From assembly GCF_900019265.1 (NCBI RefSeq), contig NZ_CYGX02000015.1, forward strand, positions 62,150-126,149: 64,000 bases of DNA, written 5' to 3'. The translations under genes were made by a program, and so were the position numbers. The stretch is from Paraburkholderia ribeironis (lineage in GTDB: Bacteria > Pseudomonadota > Gammaproteobacteria > Burkholderiales > Burkholderiaceae). How positions within the stretch are numbered: position 1 is the stretch's first letter; every line of letters begins with the position of its first letter. Positions 27,507 to 36,067 of this stretch are shown piece by piece. The notes under the pieces are model-generated. The model did not search any database. It was not told where the DNA came from and saw only the letters and a list, made by a program, of their open reading frames with translations.

Positions 27507-28670
27507 ATGAGCGCAAGGCGTCCCAACAGATTTGATGCTATGAACCTGGTAGAAAGAATGTTCGACCCTGCGCCGCAAGCAGAAGATAGACTTTCCAGCG
27601 CCGGCACATGGGAATGTGGTGGAACGCTTTGGGCGAGCAACGAGCAGCAGACTCTGACATGTTGCCGTGTGGTTGACGAGACCCACGATGTCAAAAGCTT
27701 CGAATTCCAGATTGGCGATGGCACTCCCGTCCGTTTCGAACCGGGTCAGTTCATGACCGTGTCGGCAAACGTGCAAGGGCAGTCGGTCGAGCGGTGCTAC
27801 ACGATTTCATCTCCACCGACGCGCCCCTATCTGCTGTCCATTACAGTCAAGCGAGTGCCGGGCGGCACCATGTCGAACTGGCTTCACGAGAACATGAAGC
27901 CCGGAAACCAGTTGCGCGCGTACGGCCCATCGGGCAGCTTCACCCCGGCATCTGGTCGCGCCGCAAAGTCGCTGTACCTATCCGCAGGCTCAGGAGTTAC
28001 GCCGCTGATGTCGATGACGCGTGCAAGCATCGACCTCGGGTTGGATCGGGACATCGTGTTCGTTCATAGCGCGAGGACACCCGCAGATATCGTTTTCCGC
28101 AAAGAGCTGCAGAGACTCGTGGAGCTCTCTGGTGGCCTTCGCACGTTCTTCGTCTGTGAAGGCCTCGGAGATGAAGAGGATTGGTCGGGACCGACAGGCC
28201 GACTCAGTCTGCAACTGCTTTCCGAATGGGTGCCGGACTATGCCGAGCGCGAAGTCTTCACTTGCGGTCCCGCTGGCTACATGAGCGCAGTGCGCGAGTT
28301 GCTCCGCGAAGGCGGACATGACCCGGCACGCTACCACCAGGAAAGCTTTGATATCGCCGCCGGTGCCGCGCCAGAACCTGCTGCACCAGAGAACGACACC
28401 GCTCATGAGACCTTCACCGTGAAGCTCTCGCGCTCCTCGAAGACATTCACGACGCGTGCTTCGGAAACCGTGCTCTCCGCCGCAAGAAAAGCCGGCGTGC
28501 CTATCCCGTCGTCTTGCAGCCAGGGCATATGCGGTACATGCAAGACCAAGGTCCTCGAAGGCACGGTCGACATGAAGCACAACGGTGGGATTCGCGACAG
28601 AGAGGTCCAGAAGGGATTCCGACTGCTCTGCTGCAGCCGGCCGACGTCGGACCTGGTGCTGGAGCTATAG
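27507..28670 (+). CDS. Ferredoxin reductase with C-terminal plant-type 2Fe-2S domain (probable Rieske demethylase reductase, GbcB-like)
   Basis: An electron-transfer protein of 387 residues. The flavin domain has RCYTISSPPTRP, the NAD(P) domain has YLSAGSGVTPLMSM and FTCGPAGYM, and the last 90 residues form a 2Fe-2S domain with CSQGICGTC and the fourth cysteine in LLCCSRP. This domain order is that of GbcB and related reductases that feed Rieske N-demethylases. The only Rieske oxygenase in the window, at 15192, lacks a reductase beside it, so these two are likely partners despite 11 kb and opposite strands. The ATG at 27507 has a weak ribosome site; 27540 is an alternative. Confidence 0.88.
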   Translation: MSARRPNRFDAMNLVERMFDPAPQAEDRLSSAGTWECGGTLWASNEQQTLTCCRVVDETHDVKSFEFQIGDGTPVRFEPGQFMTVSANVQGQSVERCYTISSPPTRPYLLSITVKRVPGGTMSNWLHENMKPGNQLRAYGPSGSFTPASGRAAKSLYLSAGSGVTPLMSMTRASIDLGLDRDIVFVHSARTPADIVFRKELQRLVELSGGLRTFFVCEGLGDEEDWSGPTGRLSLQLLSEWVPDYAEREVFTCGPAGYMSAVRELLREGGHDPARYHQESFDIAAGAAPEPAAPENDTAHETFTVKLSRSSKTFTTRASETVLSAARKAGVPIPSSCSQGICGTCKTKVLEGTVDMKHNGGIRDREVQKGFRLLCCSRPTSDLVLEL

Positions 28671-28791
28671 ACCATTGGCAACGGCGCGCGACGCGCCCAT
28701 CGAAAGCTTGCGCGCGGGCCCAGCGTCGATCAGCTACGCCAGGCCTCATTCGCTGCAAATTCACCACCCAAATATTCCCAGGAGCAGCAGT

Positions 28792-30021
28792 ATGGCGGGC
28801 GACCAGCTCTTCGATACGGATAACGCAGTCGAACTGGATGGCAAAGATGTGATTTTGCGAGACGTACGGGCGTATCGGCTCGCGCGGGTGCAGCAGCAGT
28901 TACTCAGGCATAAGGTCCCGGCAATTCTGCTGTATGACCCGGTGAACATTCGCTATGCAACCGACACGTCCAACATGCAAGTGTGGGCCGGGCGCAATCC
29001 GTCGCGGTACGTGATGATTTTTGCCGACGGCCGTGTCGTCGCATGGGAGTTTCACAGCTGCGAGCATGTATGGGACGGCCTGGATCTCCATGTCGAACTA
29101 CGCAGCGCCGTGAGCTGGACGTTCTTCAATGCCGGGCACGCGGCCGAGTCCCGCGCCGAAGTCTGGGGAGCGGAGGTGGTGGACGTGTTCAGGAAGCACG
29201 CGCCGAATGACTGCCGGTTGGCAGTCGACCGGCTCGACCCGATGGGGGCAGCGTATCTGCAGAAGAACGGACTGACTCTACTGGATGGGCAGGTCTTGAT
29301 GGAAGAAGCCCGGGCCATCAAATCAGCCGGCGAACTCGTCCTGATCGGAGAATCGTTGCGCACGTGCGAGAAAGGCATCGAACGCATGCAACGCGAACTG
29401 CGTCCGGGCATAACCGAGCAGGACCTTTGGGCAAACCTTCATTTCGAGAACATCCGGCACGGCGGAGAGTGGATTGAAACAAGGCTTCTTGCTTCCGGAG
29501 ACCGGACCAACCCGTGGATGCATGAATGCTCCGCGCGAACTTTGCAAGCCGGCGAGCTTCTGGCGTTCGACACAGATATGGTTGGGCCAAACGGCTACTG
29601 CTCAGACATTTCCCGCACCTGGCTCGTGGGTGGCGGTCGTCCGTCCGATGAGCAGCGCAGGCTCTATGAAACAGCCTATAAACAAGTCCATTTCAACATG
29701 GACCTTTTGCGGCCGGGCATGACATTCCGGGAGTTCTCCGATAAAGCTTGGAAGATTCCAGAGCAGTTCCTGAAAAACAGATATTGCTGCCTCGCCCACG
29801 GCATTGGAATGGTCGACGAATATCCGTCGATCGCTCACCAGGTAGATTGGGATAGCGCGGGCTACGACGGGCAATTCGAAACCGGAATGACGCTGTGCGT
29901 TGAAAGCTATATCGGTGCGGACGGAGGCACCCAAGGTGTCAAGCTCGAACAGCAAGTTGTGCTGACGGAGCACGGTTGCGTGCCACTCACCGCATGCAGC
30001 TTCGAGACCGACTGGCTGTGA
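28792..30021 (+). CDS. DddP-like M24 family metalloenzyme (DMSP lyase homologue)
   Basis: A protein of 409 residues with the creatinase/aminopeptidase P fold. The six metal ligands are visible as D260, D262, D272, H336, E371 and E386. Their spacing (2, 12, 76, 111 and 126 residues from the first) equals that published for DddP of Ruegeria lacuscaerulensis. Blocks NIRYATDTSNMQVW, GGEWIETRLLASG and FDTDMVGPNGYCSDISRTW are those of DddP rather than of ordinary Xaa-Pro aminopeptidases. DddP cleaves dimethylsulfoniopropionate to acrylate and dimethyl sulfide, but DddP-like proteins without that activity exist. It follows the reductase by 121 bases and may act on a betaine-like compound. CAGGAG precedes the ATG. 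Confidence 0.85.
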   Translation: MAGDQLFDTDNAVELDGKDVILRDVRAYRLARVQQQLLRHKVPAILLYDPVNIRYATDTSNMQVWAGRNPSRYVMIFADGRVVAWEFHSCEHVWDGLDLHVELRSAVSWTFFNAGHAAESRAEVWGAEVVDVFRKHAPNDCRLAVDRLDPMGAAYLQKNGLTLLDGQVLMEEARAIKSAGELVLIGESLRTCEKGIERMQRELRPGITEQDLWANLHFENIRHGGEWIETRLLASGDRTNPWMHECSARTLQAGELLAFDTDMVGPNGYCSDISRTWLVGGGRPSDEQRRLYETAYKQVHFNMDLLRPGMTFREFSDKAWKIPEQFLKNRYCCLAHGIGMVDEYPSIAHQVDWDSAGYDGQFETGMTLCVESYIGADGGTQGVKLEQQVVLTEHGCVPLTACSFETDWL

Positions 30022-30058
30022 CACTTAGCGCATGGCCAGTTCCTGGTACAGATGACAT

Positions 30059-30346
30059 GGCTTTGAAGCGCGTGGCCATGGCCACTCGGGTTCGCAAGTC
30101 GAGGCGCCGGCCGCCGTTTTGAACTCCCTGATGGAAATCAGGCGCGCTCCCGGCAAGATCGGCATCCCGGGCCTGTATGTGACTGATGACCCCAGCGCTG
30201 TCGATGCGGCTGCCAAACACGGAAGCCTCACCGTGCGCTTGGGCCTCGGCTGGTCGAAGTCACACGCTTTCATCACCGGCCAGACGCCGGTGATGAAGTA
30301 CAACAAAAATCTCATGCAGGCGCAGCGCTGGCAGGAGTCAATGTAA
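30059..30346 (+). pseudogene. fdhA: Decayed fragment of glutathione-independent formaldehyde dehydrogenase (fdhA)
   Basis: About 90 codons in one frame read GFEARGHGHSGSQVEAPAAV, then NSLMEIRRAPGKIGIPGLYV, then TDDPSAVDAAAKHGSL, GLGWSKSHAF and GQTPVMKYN. This is an internal to C-terminal segment of zinc-dependent FdhA, which is near 400 residues when complete. In-frame stops bound it and the first 75 percent, including the catalytic zinc site, is gone. It lies between the DddP-like gene and the terminator of the hydroxyproline operon. It shows that a formaldehyde dehydrogenase once belonged to this island, as expected if methyl groups are released as formaldehyde. Confidence 0.88.
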
Positions 30347-30378
30347 AAAAGGCAGCCTTGGAGGGACCAAAGCTGCCT
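30344..30378 (-). terminator. Intrinsic terminator of the hydroxyproline operon
   Basis: On the minus strand an 11-bp stem with one mismatch (AGGCAGC and TTGG paired with CCAA and GCTGCCT, loop of five bases) is followed by TTTTTT. It begins nine bases after the GntR stop codon at 30387. Confidence 0.88.
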
Positions 30379-30386
30379 ATGTTCGC

Positions 30387-31151
30387 TCACAGAATCGCCA
30401 TCGATTCCGTCATGTTCTGTCTCATGTAATCGAGGAACCGCTTCTGGAACAGCATGGTGTGTTCGTGCGCGAGTCTCTCGGCGGCCTCAGCGTCTTTGCG
30501 CGCAATGGCGTCAATCATGTCCGCATGGTCACGCCCCAGCTTTGCCGCCGTCGGAGACGTCACCGTGAAATCAAAGTGAAGGTGCAAGAGGCGCTGACCT
30601 TCGCCCAGAAGCCGCTCGTAGTATCCGACGAAGTAAGGATTATTTGCAGCATGCGCAATCGCCATGTGCAATGCCTTGTTCGTTTCGGACATTGCATTGA
30701 AATCGCCGCTATCGACCGCCTGCATGTAGGTGTCGTCCGCTTTGCGGATGCGCGCGAGGTCGGCTTCCGTCCGGTGCAATGCGGCGAGGCGGGTAACGGC
30801 ACGCTGGATAAGGTCGAGAGCCGACACATACTTCGGAAATTCTTCGATTTCAAACGGCGTAACAAGCGTCGTCCGGTTTGGAAGAATCGTCACCAGACCT
30901 TCGCTTATCAGCCGGGCGAGCGCGTCACGTACCGGAGAACGCGAAAGTCCGAATTGTGCGGCGAGCGACACCTCATCCAATGGCGCGCCCGGCTTCAGCT
31001 TTAGCGTCAGAATCTGCTTGCGCAGTTCCTCGTAGATATACCGTCCGCCGTGCCGCCGACCGTTGGTCTCCGTCTCGCTCGTACCTTTGCTCATGATTTC
31101 ACCGCTGTCATTGTGGGCCCGAAAAGAGGGACGCGCTTTCAAGTTTATCAC
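30387..31151 (-). CDS. GntR family regulator, FCD subgroup, of the hydroxyproline operon
   Basis: A regulator of 254 residues if the GTG at 31151 is used (AGGGAG eight bases before it, 15 bases after the upstream stop); an ATG at 31094 would give 235. The DNA-binding part has YIYEELRKQILTLKLKPGAP and LSRSPVRDALARLISEG. The FCD domain has NKALHMAIAHAANNPY and EHTMLF with metal-site histidines. It is the last gene of the minus-strand operon that starts at 40239, and its effector is probably hydroxyproline or a pathway intermediate. The palindrome at 40283 is its likely site. Confidence 0.92.
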   Translation of the reverse strand: MINLKARPSFRAHNDSGEIMSKGTSETETNGRRHGGRYIYEELRKQILTLKLKPGAPLDEVSLAAQFGLSRSPVRDALARLISEGLVTILPNRTTLVTPFEIEEFPKYVSALDLIQRAVTRLAALHRTEADLARIRKADDTYMQAVDSGDFNAMSETNKALHMAIAHAANNPYFVGYYERLLGEGQRLLHLHFDFTVTSPTAAKLGRDHADMIDAIARKDAEAAERLAHEHTMLFQKRFLDYMRQNMTESMAIL

Positions 31152-31166
31152 CGTCCCCACTCCCTT

Positions 31167-32198
31167 TCAGACCTTCGGGAAACCCGAGCCCCACGTATCG
31201 CTGAGCATGAATCCGGCGGCCAGCGGGTCATCGGGGTCGACGCCGATTTGCCGTATGCCATAGACCCATGCTCGCCCCTGAACGCGTGGCAGCACGGCTG
31301 GCCTGCCGCCCACCTCCGTCTTTGCGAGCAACTCAATGCTGAACTCACCGCCGATTGTCGAACGGGACGTCAACCTGCTACCGACGTCAGCCAGACCGCG
31401 GGCCGCCAGCGTCGCCAGATTGGCCGAGCTCCCCGTTCCGCACGGGGATCTGTCAACGCGACCGGGTGGGAGGGTTGTGCAGGTCTGGTACAGATCGTCA
31501 CTGATGCGATTGCGAAACATCACATACGCGACTTCGTTGATTTGCGGGAAGAGAGGATGCTGTATCTGAATCTGCTGGTTGATGACACCCTTTAGCGAAA
31601 CACCGAGTTCGGCCAGTTCGCGCGCATTCTCTGGCGCAATCTCCAACCCAACCTGGTCCACATCGATGAGTGCATAGTAGACGCCCCCGAAAGCGATATC
31701 CGCCTTTATTTTTCCGAACTTCGGTGTTTCGATGCTGACGTCAAGCTGTTCGACGAACGATGGCACCATATCGAGCGAAACGCCCGTGCAACGCCCCTCC
31801 CTGCAAGTCGCGCGAGCGGTCACAAGCCCCGCCGGTGTGTCCAGAACGACCGTCGTTTGCGGCTCCTGCATCTCGACCATGCCAAGCTCGAGCAACGCTG
31901 TGACCACGCAGATTGCATTGCTCCCTGACATCGGATGCGCCTTGTCCGCCTGCAACACAATGAAGCCCGCGTGTGCTTCGGGACGCGTTGGCGGCAACAG
32001 AAGATTGACCGACATCTGGAGACAACCACGCGGTTCAAGCACGACCAGTCGTCGCAGACTGTCGTCGACTTCGTTGATGTAGTTCATCTTGTCGAGCATG
32101 GTCTCACCGGGAATGCCGACCACCCCTGCTGTGATGACCTTGCCGATCTCACCTTCGCAGTGAACGTCGACGAGTTGAAGTGTCCTTTTCCAGCGCAT
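31167..32198 (-). CDS. Proline racemase family protein, Ser/Cys active site (probable 4-hydroxyproline epimerase-type)
   Basis: A protein of 343 residues. In this family two residues on opposite sides of the substrate act as acid and base. Here they are Ser91 (HPMSGSNAIC) and Cys253 ([12 protein letters not shown]). Published surveys of the family describe Cys/Cys and Ser/Cys members as 4-hydroxyproline 2-epimerases or proline racemases, and Cys/Thr members as trans-3-hydroxyproline dehydratases. It therefore may epimerise a hydroxyproline isomer different from that of the Cys/Cys paralogue at 34994. It sits 12 bases after the aldehyde dehydrogenase and 15 before the GntR gene. Confidence 0.85.
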   Translation of the reverse strand: MRWKRTLQLVDVHCEGEIGKVITAGVVGIPGETMLDKMNYINEVDDSLRRLVVLEPRGCLQMSVNLLLPPTRPEAHAGFIVLQADKAHPMSGSNAICVVTALLELGMVEMQEPQTTVVLDTPAGLVTARATCREGRCTGVSLDMVPSFVEQLDVSIETPKFGKIKADIAFGGVYYALIDVDQVGLEIAPENARELAELGVSLKGVINQQIQIQHPLFPQINEVAYVMFRNRISDDLYQTCTTLPPGRVDRSPCGTGSSANLATLAARGLADVGSRLTSRSTIGGEFSIELLAKTEVGGRPAVLPRVQGRAWVYGIRQIGVDPDDPLAAGFMLSDTWGSGFPKV

Positions 32199-32210
32199 GA
32201 TCGACCTGCC

Positions 32211-33692
32211 TTACTTGATGTACCAGCCCCATGGCTTGTCGCTGTCGTACCTGGTAATCTGCTTCGTTTCCAGATAGTTATTCAGGCCCCACTCGCCCAG
32301 TTCACGGCCGATGCCGCTTTGCTTGTAGCCGCCCCAGGGCGCTTCGGTGAAGGTCGGCTGTGAGCAGTTGATCCAGACAATGCCTGCTCGCAAAGCACGC
32401 GCAACGCGGTCGCAACGTTCAAGGTCTTTTGACATGACGGCGGCAGCGAGACCGAAACGCGAATCGTTGGCCGACCGCAGTGCTTGCGCTTCGTCCTCAA
32501 ACGGTCGGATGCAGACGACAGGGCCAAAAATTTCCTCCCGCCAGATCCAGCTGGTTTCAGCAACATCTGCAAACACGACCGGTTCCATGAAATAGCCGGT
32601 CTTGAGATGCGCGGGGCGACCGCCGCCTGTCACAAGACGTGCCCCCTCGAGCTTGCCACGCGCGAGCGCTTCCTGAACCTTGTCGTACTGTCCCCGGCTA
32701 ACGATCGGGCCGAGCAGAACACCATCCTCGAGTCCGCTGCCGATGCGAATTTTGCGCACTTCATCCGTCAGTCGTTCAAGCAGACGTTCATAGATGCCAC
32801 GCTGCACCAGGACGCGAGACGTCGCAGAGCAGACCTGCCCCTGGTTCCAGAAGATGCCAAACATAATCCACTCGACAGCCGCCTCAATGTCGCTGTCGTC
32901 GAAAACGATGAACGGTGACTTGCCGCCCAACTCGAGACTGACGTTCTTGATGTCGCGCGCCGCGGTCTGCATGATTTTGCTTCCAGTCGGAACGCTACCG
33001 GTGAAAGCCAGTTTATCGATGCCGGGATGCTCGCTCAGCGCAGCACCGGCATCCGTGCCAAAGCCAGTGACGATGTTCAGTACGCCAGCGGGAAGTTCAG
33101 CCGCAGCAGCAATGTTGCCGAGTTCAAGCGCTGTGAGAGGCGTAAGCTCCGACGGCTTGAGAACCATCGTGCAACCCGCTGCAAGCGCCGGTGCGACCTT
33201 CCACGCGGCCATCAGCATAGGAAAGTTCCACGGAATAATCGCACCTGCCACCCCAACTGGCTCTTTCCTTGCAATTGAACTGAAGCGGTCGTCGGGCAGC
33301 GCGACTGCATTTTCGGCCTTCCCGTCGAGTTCTTCTGCAAGTCCAGCGTAGAACTCGAAGCAGCCCGCGGCATCGCCCAGGTCCCACAGTGCTTCGGGCA
33401 ACGGCTTGCCGTTATCGCGTACTTCGACTTCTGCCAGTTCGGGCAGCCGTGCGCGGATGCCGCTTGCGATTTTGCGCAGGACGGCGCCGCGTTCGGCCCC
33501 GCTCATGCGTGGCCATGGACCATGGTCGAATGCCTCTCGCGCCGCTTTCACGGCAAGGTCCACATCCTCCGCGGTCGCCGCCGCGACGCTCGCGATGACC
33601 CTTTCCGTGCAAGGGTCGATAGTCTCGAATGTTCCGCCCTTGACGGGCGATACCCAACGGCCATTGATGAAAAGTTGGTCGTATGATTTCAT
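32211..33692 (-). CDS. Aldehyde dehydrogenase, probable 2-oxoglutarate semialdehyde dehydrogenase
   Basis: An enzyme of 493 residues. The catalytic cysteine is in NQGQVCSATSRV, the base in LELGGKSPFIVF, and the C-terminal APWGGYKQSGIGRELGEWGL is of the betaine-aldehyde-dehydrogenase-like type. In the 4-hydroxyproline pathway the deaminase product, 2,5-dioxopentanoate, is oxidised to 2-oxoglutarate by such an enzyme. All other steps are encoded beside it, so this assignment is favoured over betaine aldehyde dehydrogenase, although sequence alone does not exclude the latter. Confidence 0.87.
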   Translation of the reverse strand: MKSYDQLFINGRWVSPVKGGTFETIDPCTERVIASVAAATAEDVDLAVKAAREAFDHGPWPRMSGAERGAVLRKIASGIRARLPELAEVEVRDNGKPLPEALWDLGDAAGCFEFYAGLAEELDGKAENAVALPDDRFSSIARKEPVGVAGAIIPWNFPMLMAAWKVAPALAAGCTMVLKPSELTPLTALELGNIAAAAELPAGVLNIVTGFGTDAGAALSEHPGIDKLAFTGSVPTGSKIMQTAARDIKNVSLELGGKSPFIVFDDSDIEAAVEWIMFGIFWNQGQVCSATSRVLVQRGIYERLLERLTDEVRKIRIGSGLEDGVLLGPIVSRGQYDKVQEALARGKLEGARLVTGGGRPAHLKTGYFMEPVVFADVAETSWIWREEIFGPVVCIRPFEDEAQALRSANDSRFGLAAAVMSKDLERCDRVARALRAGIVWINCSQPTFTEAPWGGYKQSGIGRELGEWGLNNYLETKQITRYDSDKPWGWYIK

Positions 33693-33704
33693 GAGTTGTC
33701 TCTG

Positions 33705-34997
33705 TCAGGCAAAGCGATAGGCACTAAAGGGCGCCAGGTTTTGTTTCGTCGTACGGCCGGCGACCATGTCGCCGATCAATCTCCCTGTGGTCGCGCCCAG
33801 TGTGAGTCCGAGCTGACCATGACCGAAAGCCATAAAGACGTTTTGCAACCGGTGCGAACGGTCGATGACCGGTTTGGTGTCCGGCAGGAACGGCCTGTAA
33901 CCAACGCCAAATTCAATCTGGTCTGTCCGGAGTCCGGGCAGTATCCGTTGCGCTTTTTCCAGAATGATTTCGGCGCGCTTGAAGTTGGGCTGCGCGTCGC
34001 GACCCGCGAACTCGATGGTGCCGCCTATCTGCAAGCCACGAGTCATGGGGGTGAAGCAGAAGCCACCGTCGGCATAGATGATTGAATGCCGAATCTCAAC
34101 TTGCGGGTTCGGCACAAGCACCTGGTAGCCAGCAACGCCTTCGAGCGGAACGCTCACGCCAAGCTGGCCAAAAAACTTTCGTGACCCCGTGCCGGCGGCA
34201 ACGACCACATGTTTGGCCGCGATTTGCTGTCCGCTTGTGAGCGTGACACCGGTGGCCAGCCCCGACGCTTCATCGATCCGCGCGGCGCTCGAGCGCACCC
34301 GAGTGCCGCCATTGGCAACAAAGCTCGCGGTCAAGGCCGCGATGAAACCCTCGGTGTCGCTGACGAACCGCCAGTCCGGAAATAGCAGACCGTGTGAAAA
34401 GCGTCCCGCGAGTGCCGGTTCCAGGTCGGCGATATCTTTGGCGTTTAACCGCTGATAAGAGAAGCCGAGCGATTGCCGCAAGTCGAGATGCGCCTTGTCG
34501 CGTTCTATCGCGGTCGGGCTGTCGAAGAGCTCGAGGACGGGCAGCTGCCCGAGGAGTGTCTTGTCTTCGCACATCTGAAGCAGCGGCGCGTAATCCGCGT
34601 ACACGTCGTGTGTGAGCGACGCCATCGATTGCGCGATGTCGACAATCTTCGCATGGCGCGCCGATGCTACGAAACGCAAGAACCATGGCAGAATGCGCGG
34701 CAGCGCTTGGGGACGTAAAGCCAGCGGTCCCTTCTGGTCGATGAGCCAGCCTGGTACTTTCATCAGGATGCCCGGCTTCGACAGCGGAATGACCTCGCTG
34801 ACCGCCATCTGTCCGCAGCTCCACTTTGCCGTGCTATTGCCAGGCGCTTCCGGGTCTATGAGGGTGACCGCATAGCCATCGCGTTGCAGATAGAGCGCGC
34901 AACACACGCCGACAATGCCACCGCCAATCACCACTGCTTCTTCATGCACAGCAGGATGCGGCGTTCCGGCAATTCGTTCACGAGGCACGGCATTCAC
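33705..34997 (-). CDS. FAD-dependent D-hydroxyproline dehydrogenase/oxidase (DadA-like)
   Basis: A flavoprotein of 430 residues. The motif [17 protein letters not shown] lies near the N-terminus, followed by [20 protein letters not shown] and a C-terminal [20 protein letters not shown]. This is the single-subunit D-amino acid dehydrogenase type that converts cis-4-hydroxy-D-proline to the pyrroline. The GTG start was chosen: it overlaps the stop of the racemase gene upstream as GTGA, and CAGGAG lies eight bases before it. That gives translational coupling between epimerase and dehydrogenase, consecutive steps in the pathway. Confidence 0.88.
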   Translation of the reverse strand: MNAVPRERIAGTPHPAVHEEAVVIGGGIVGVCCALYLQRDGYAVTLIDPEAPGNSTAKWSCGQMAVSEVIPLSKPGILMKVPGWLIDQKGPLALRPQALPRILPWFLRFVASARHAKIVDIAQSMASLTHDVYADYAPLLQMCEDKTLLGQLPVLELFDSPTAIERDKAHLDLRQSLGFSYQRLNAKDIADLEPALAGRFSHGLLFPDWRFVSDTEGFIAALTASFVANGGTRVRSSAARIDEASGLATGVTLTSGQQIAAKHVVVAAGTGSRKFFGQLGVSVPLEGVAGYQVLVPNPQVEIRHSIIYADGGFCFTPMTRGLQIGGTIEFAGRDAQPNFKRAEIILEKAQRILPGLRTDQIEFGVGYRPFLPDTKPVIDRSHRLQNVFMAFGHGQLGLTLGATTGRLIGDMVAGRTTKQNLAPFSAYRFA

Positions 34998-36010
34998 TTG
35001 ACGAACTCCTGCAGACTGAATCCATGTGCGTAGGGCTGCGAGTCGTCGACATAATGTTCTCCACGACCCGTAATCCATGCGCGCCCTTCAATGCTCGGGT
35101 ACACGGCGTCAAGACCGCTTTCGAGTCTGGTCGTCGCCTCGACGCGGCCGATGAAACGGCTGCCAATCAGGCTTTCATGCCTGAACGGCTGGCCTTCGGC
35201 CAGGAGACCGCGCGCAAACCGCTGCGCCACGCGCGCCGAACTGCCCGTTCCGCACGGCGACCGGTCGATGAGACTGTCACCTGCGATAACCACGGAGCGT
35301 CCATCGGCATCGTCGGCAAGCGGGCGGCCCGTCCACATGCAATGCTTCACTCCGCGAATGTGCGGATTGTCCGGGTGAACCACTTCGATAGTCTCGTTGA
35401 CGAGCCGCTGCATGTCTCGCCCCCACTCGAGTAGTTGCTCAGGGGCAAAGTGTTCGCAGCCCGGATAGTTCGCCTGCATTTCAACAATCGGATAGAAGTT
35501 GCCGCCATAGGCAATGTCAACCGAAAGTTTCCCGAGTTGAGGCAACGTGACCTCGACGTCGCGATGGAGCAGGAAGCTGGCGACATTCGTAAAGCGAACC
35601 GACGAGACGCGCTCACCCGCCATTTCATAGCGTGCCGTCACCTGACCAGCCGGCACATCCACGACGACGGTCCCCGCTTGCTTCGGCGAGACAAGACCTG
35701 CTTGCAGCGCGAACGATATCGAGCCAATCGTCGCGTGACCGCACATGGGGAGGCACCCGGACGTTTCGATGAACAGCAGGCTGAAATCTGCGTTTGCGGT
35801 CAATGGCGGATAAAAAATCGTTCCGGACATGTGGGAATGACCACGCGGCTCCAGCATCAACGCGCGGCGAACCCAGTCGTAGTGCTCAACGAAATACTTG
35901 CGCCGGTCATTCATCGTCGCCCCCTGAAGTTCAGGGCCACCGTTGATGACCATACGGACCGGCATACCTTCGGTATGACCTTCGATGCAAGTAAAACTAT
36001 GTCTGGACAT
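34994..36010 (-). CDS. 4-hydroxyproline 2-epimerase (proline racemase family, Cys/Cys)
   Basis: A protein of 338 residues converting trans-4-hydroxy-L-proline to cis-4-hydroxy-D-proline. Catalytic cysteines are Cys90 ([10 protein letters not shown]) and Cys253 ([12 protein letters not shown]). The N-terminal [17 protein letters not shown] opening is that of proline racemase and 4HypE enzymes. Neighbours code for the following three steps, which makes the epimerase role more likely than a plain proline racemase. Its stop overlaps the start of the dehydrogenase gene by four bases. Confidence 0.92.
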   Translation of the reverse strand: MSRHSFTCIEGHTEGMPVRMVINGGPELQGATMNDRRKYFVEHYDWVRRALMLEPRGHSHMSGTIFYPPLTANADFSLLFIETSGCLPMCGHATIGSISFALQAGLVSPKQAGTVVVDVPAGQVTARYEMAGERVSSVRFTNVASFLLHRDVEVTLPQLGKLSVDIAYGGNFYPIVEMQANYPGCEHFAPEQLLEWGRDMQRLVNETIEVVHPDNPHIRGVKHCMWTGRPLADDADGRSVVIAGDSLIDRSPCGTGSSARVAQRFARGLLAEGQPFRHESLIGSRFIGRVEATTRLESGLDAVYPSIEGRAWITGRGEHYVDDSQPYAHGFSLQEFVK

Positions 36011-36067
36011 TTGCTCGATCTCTTTGCAGAATCACCGCCCTCGAGCGAGGGCGGTGCGTGACGTGAA

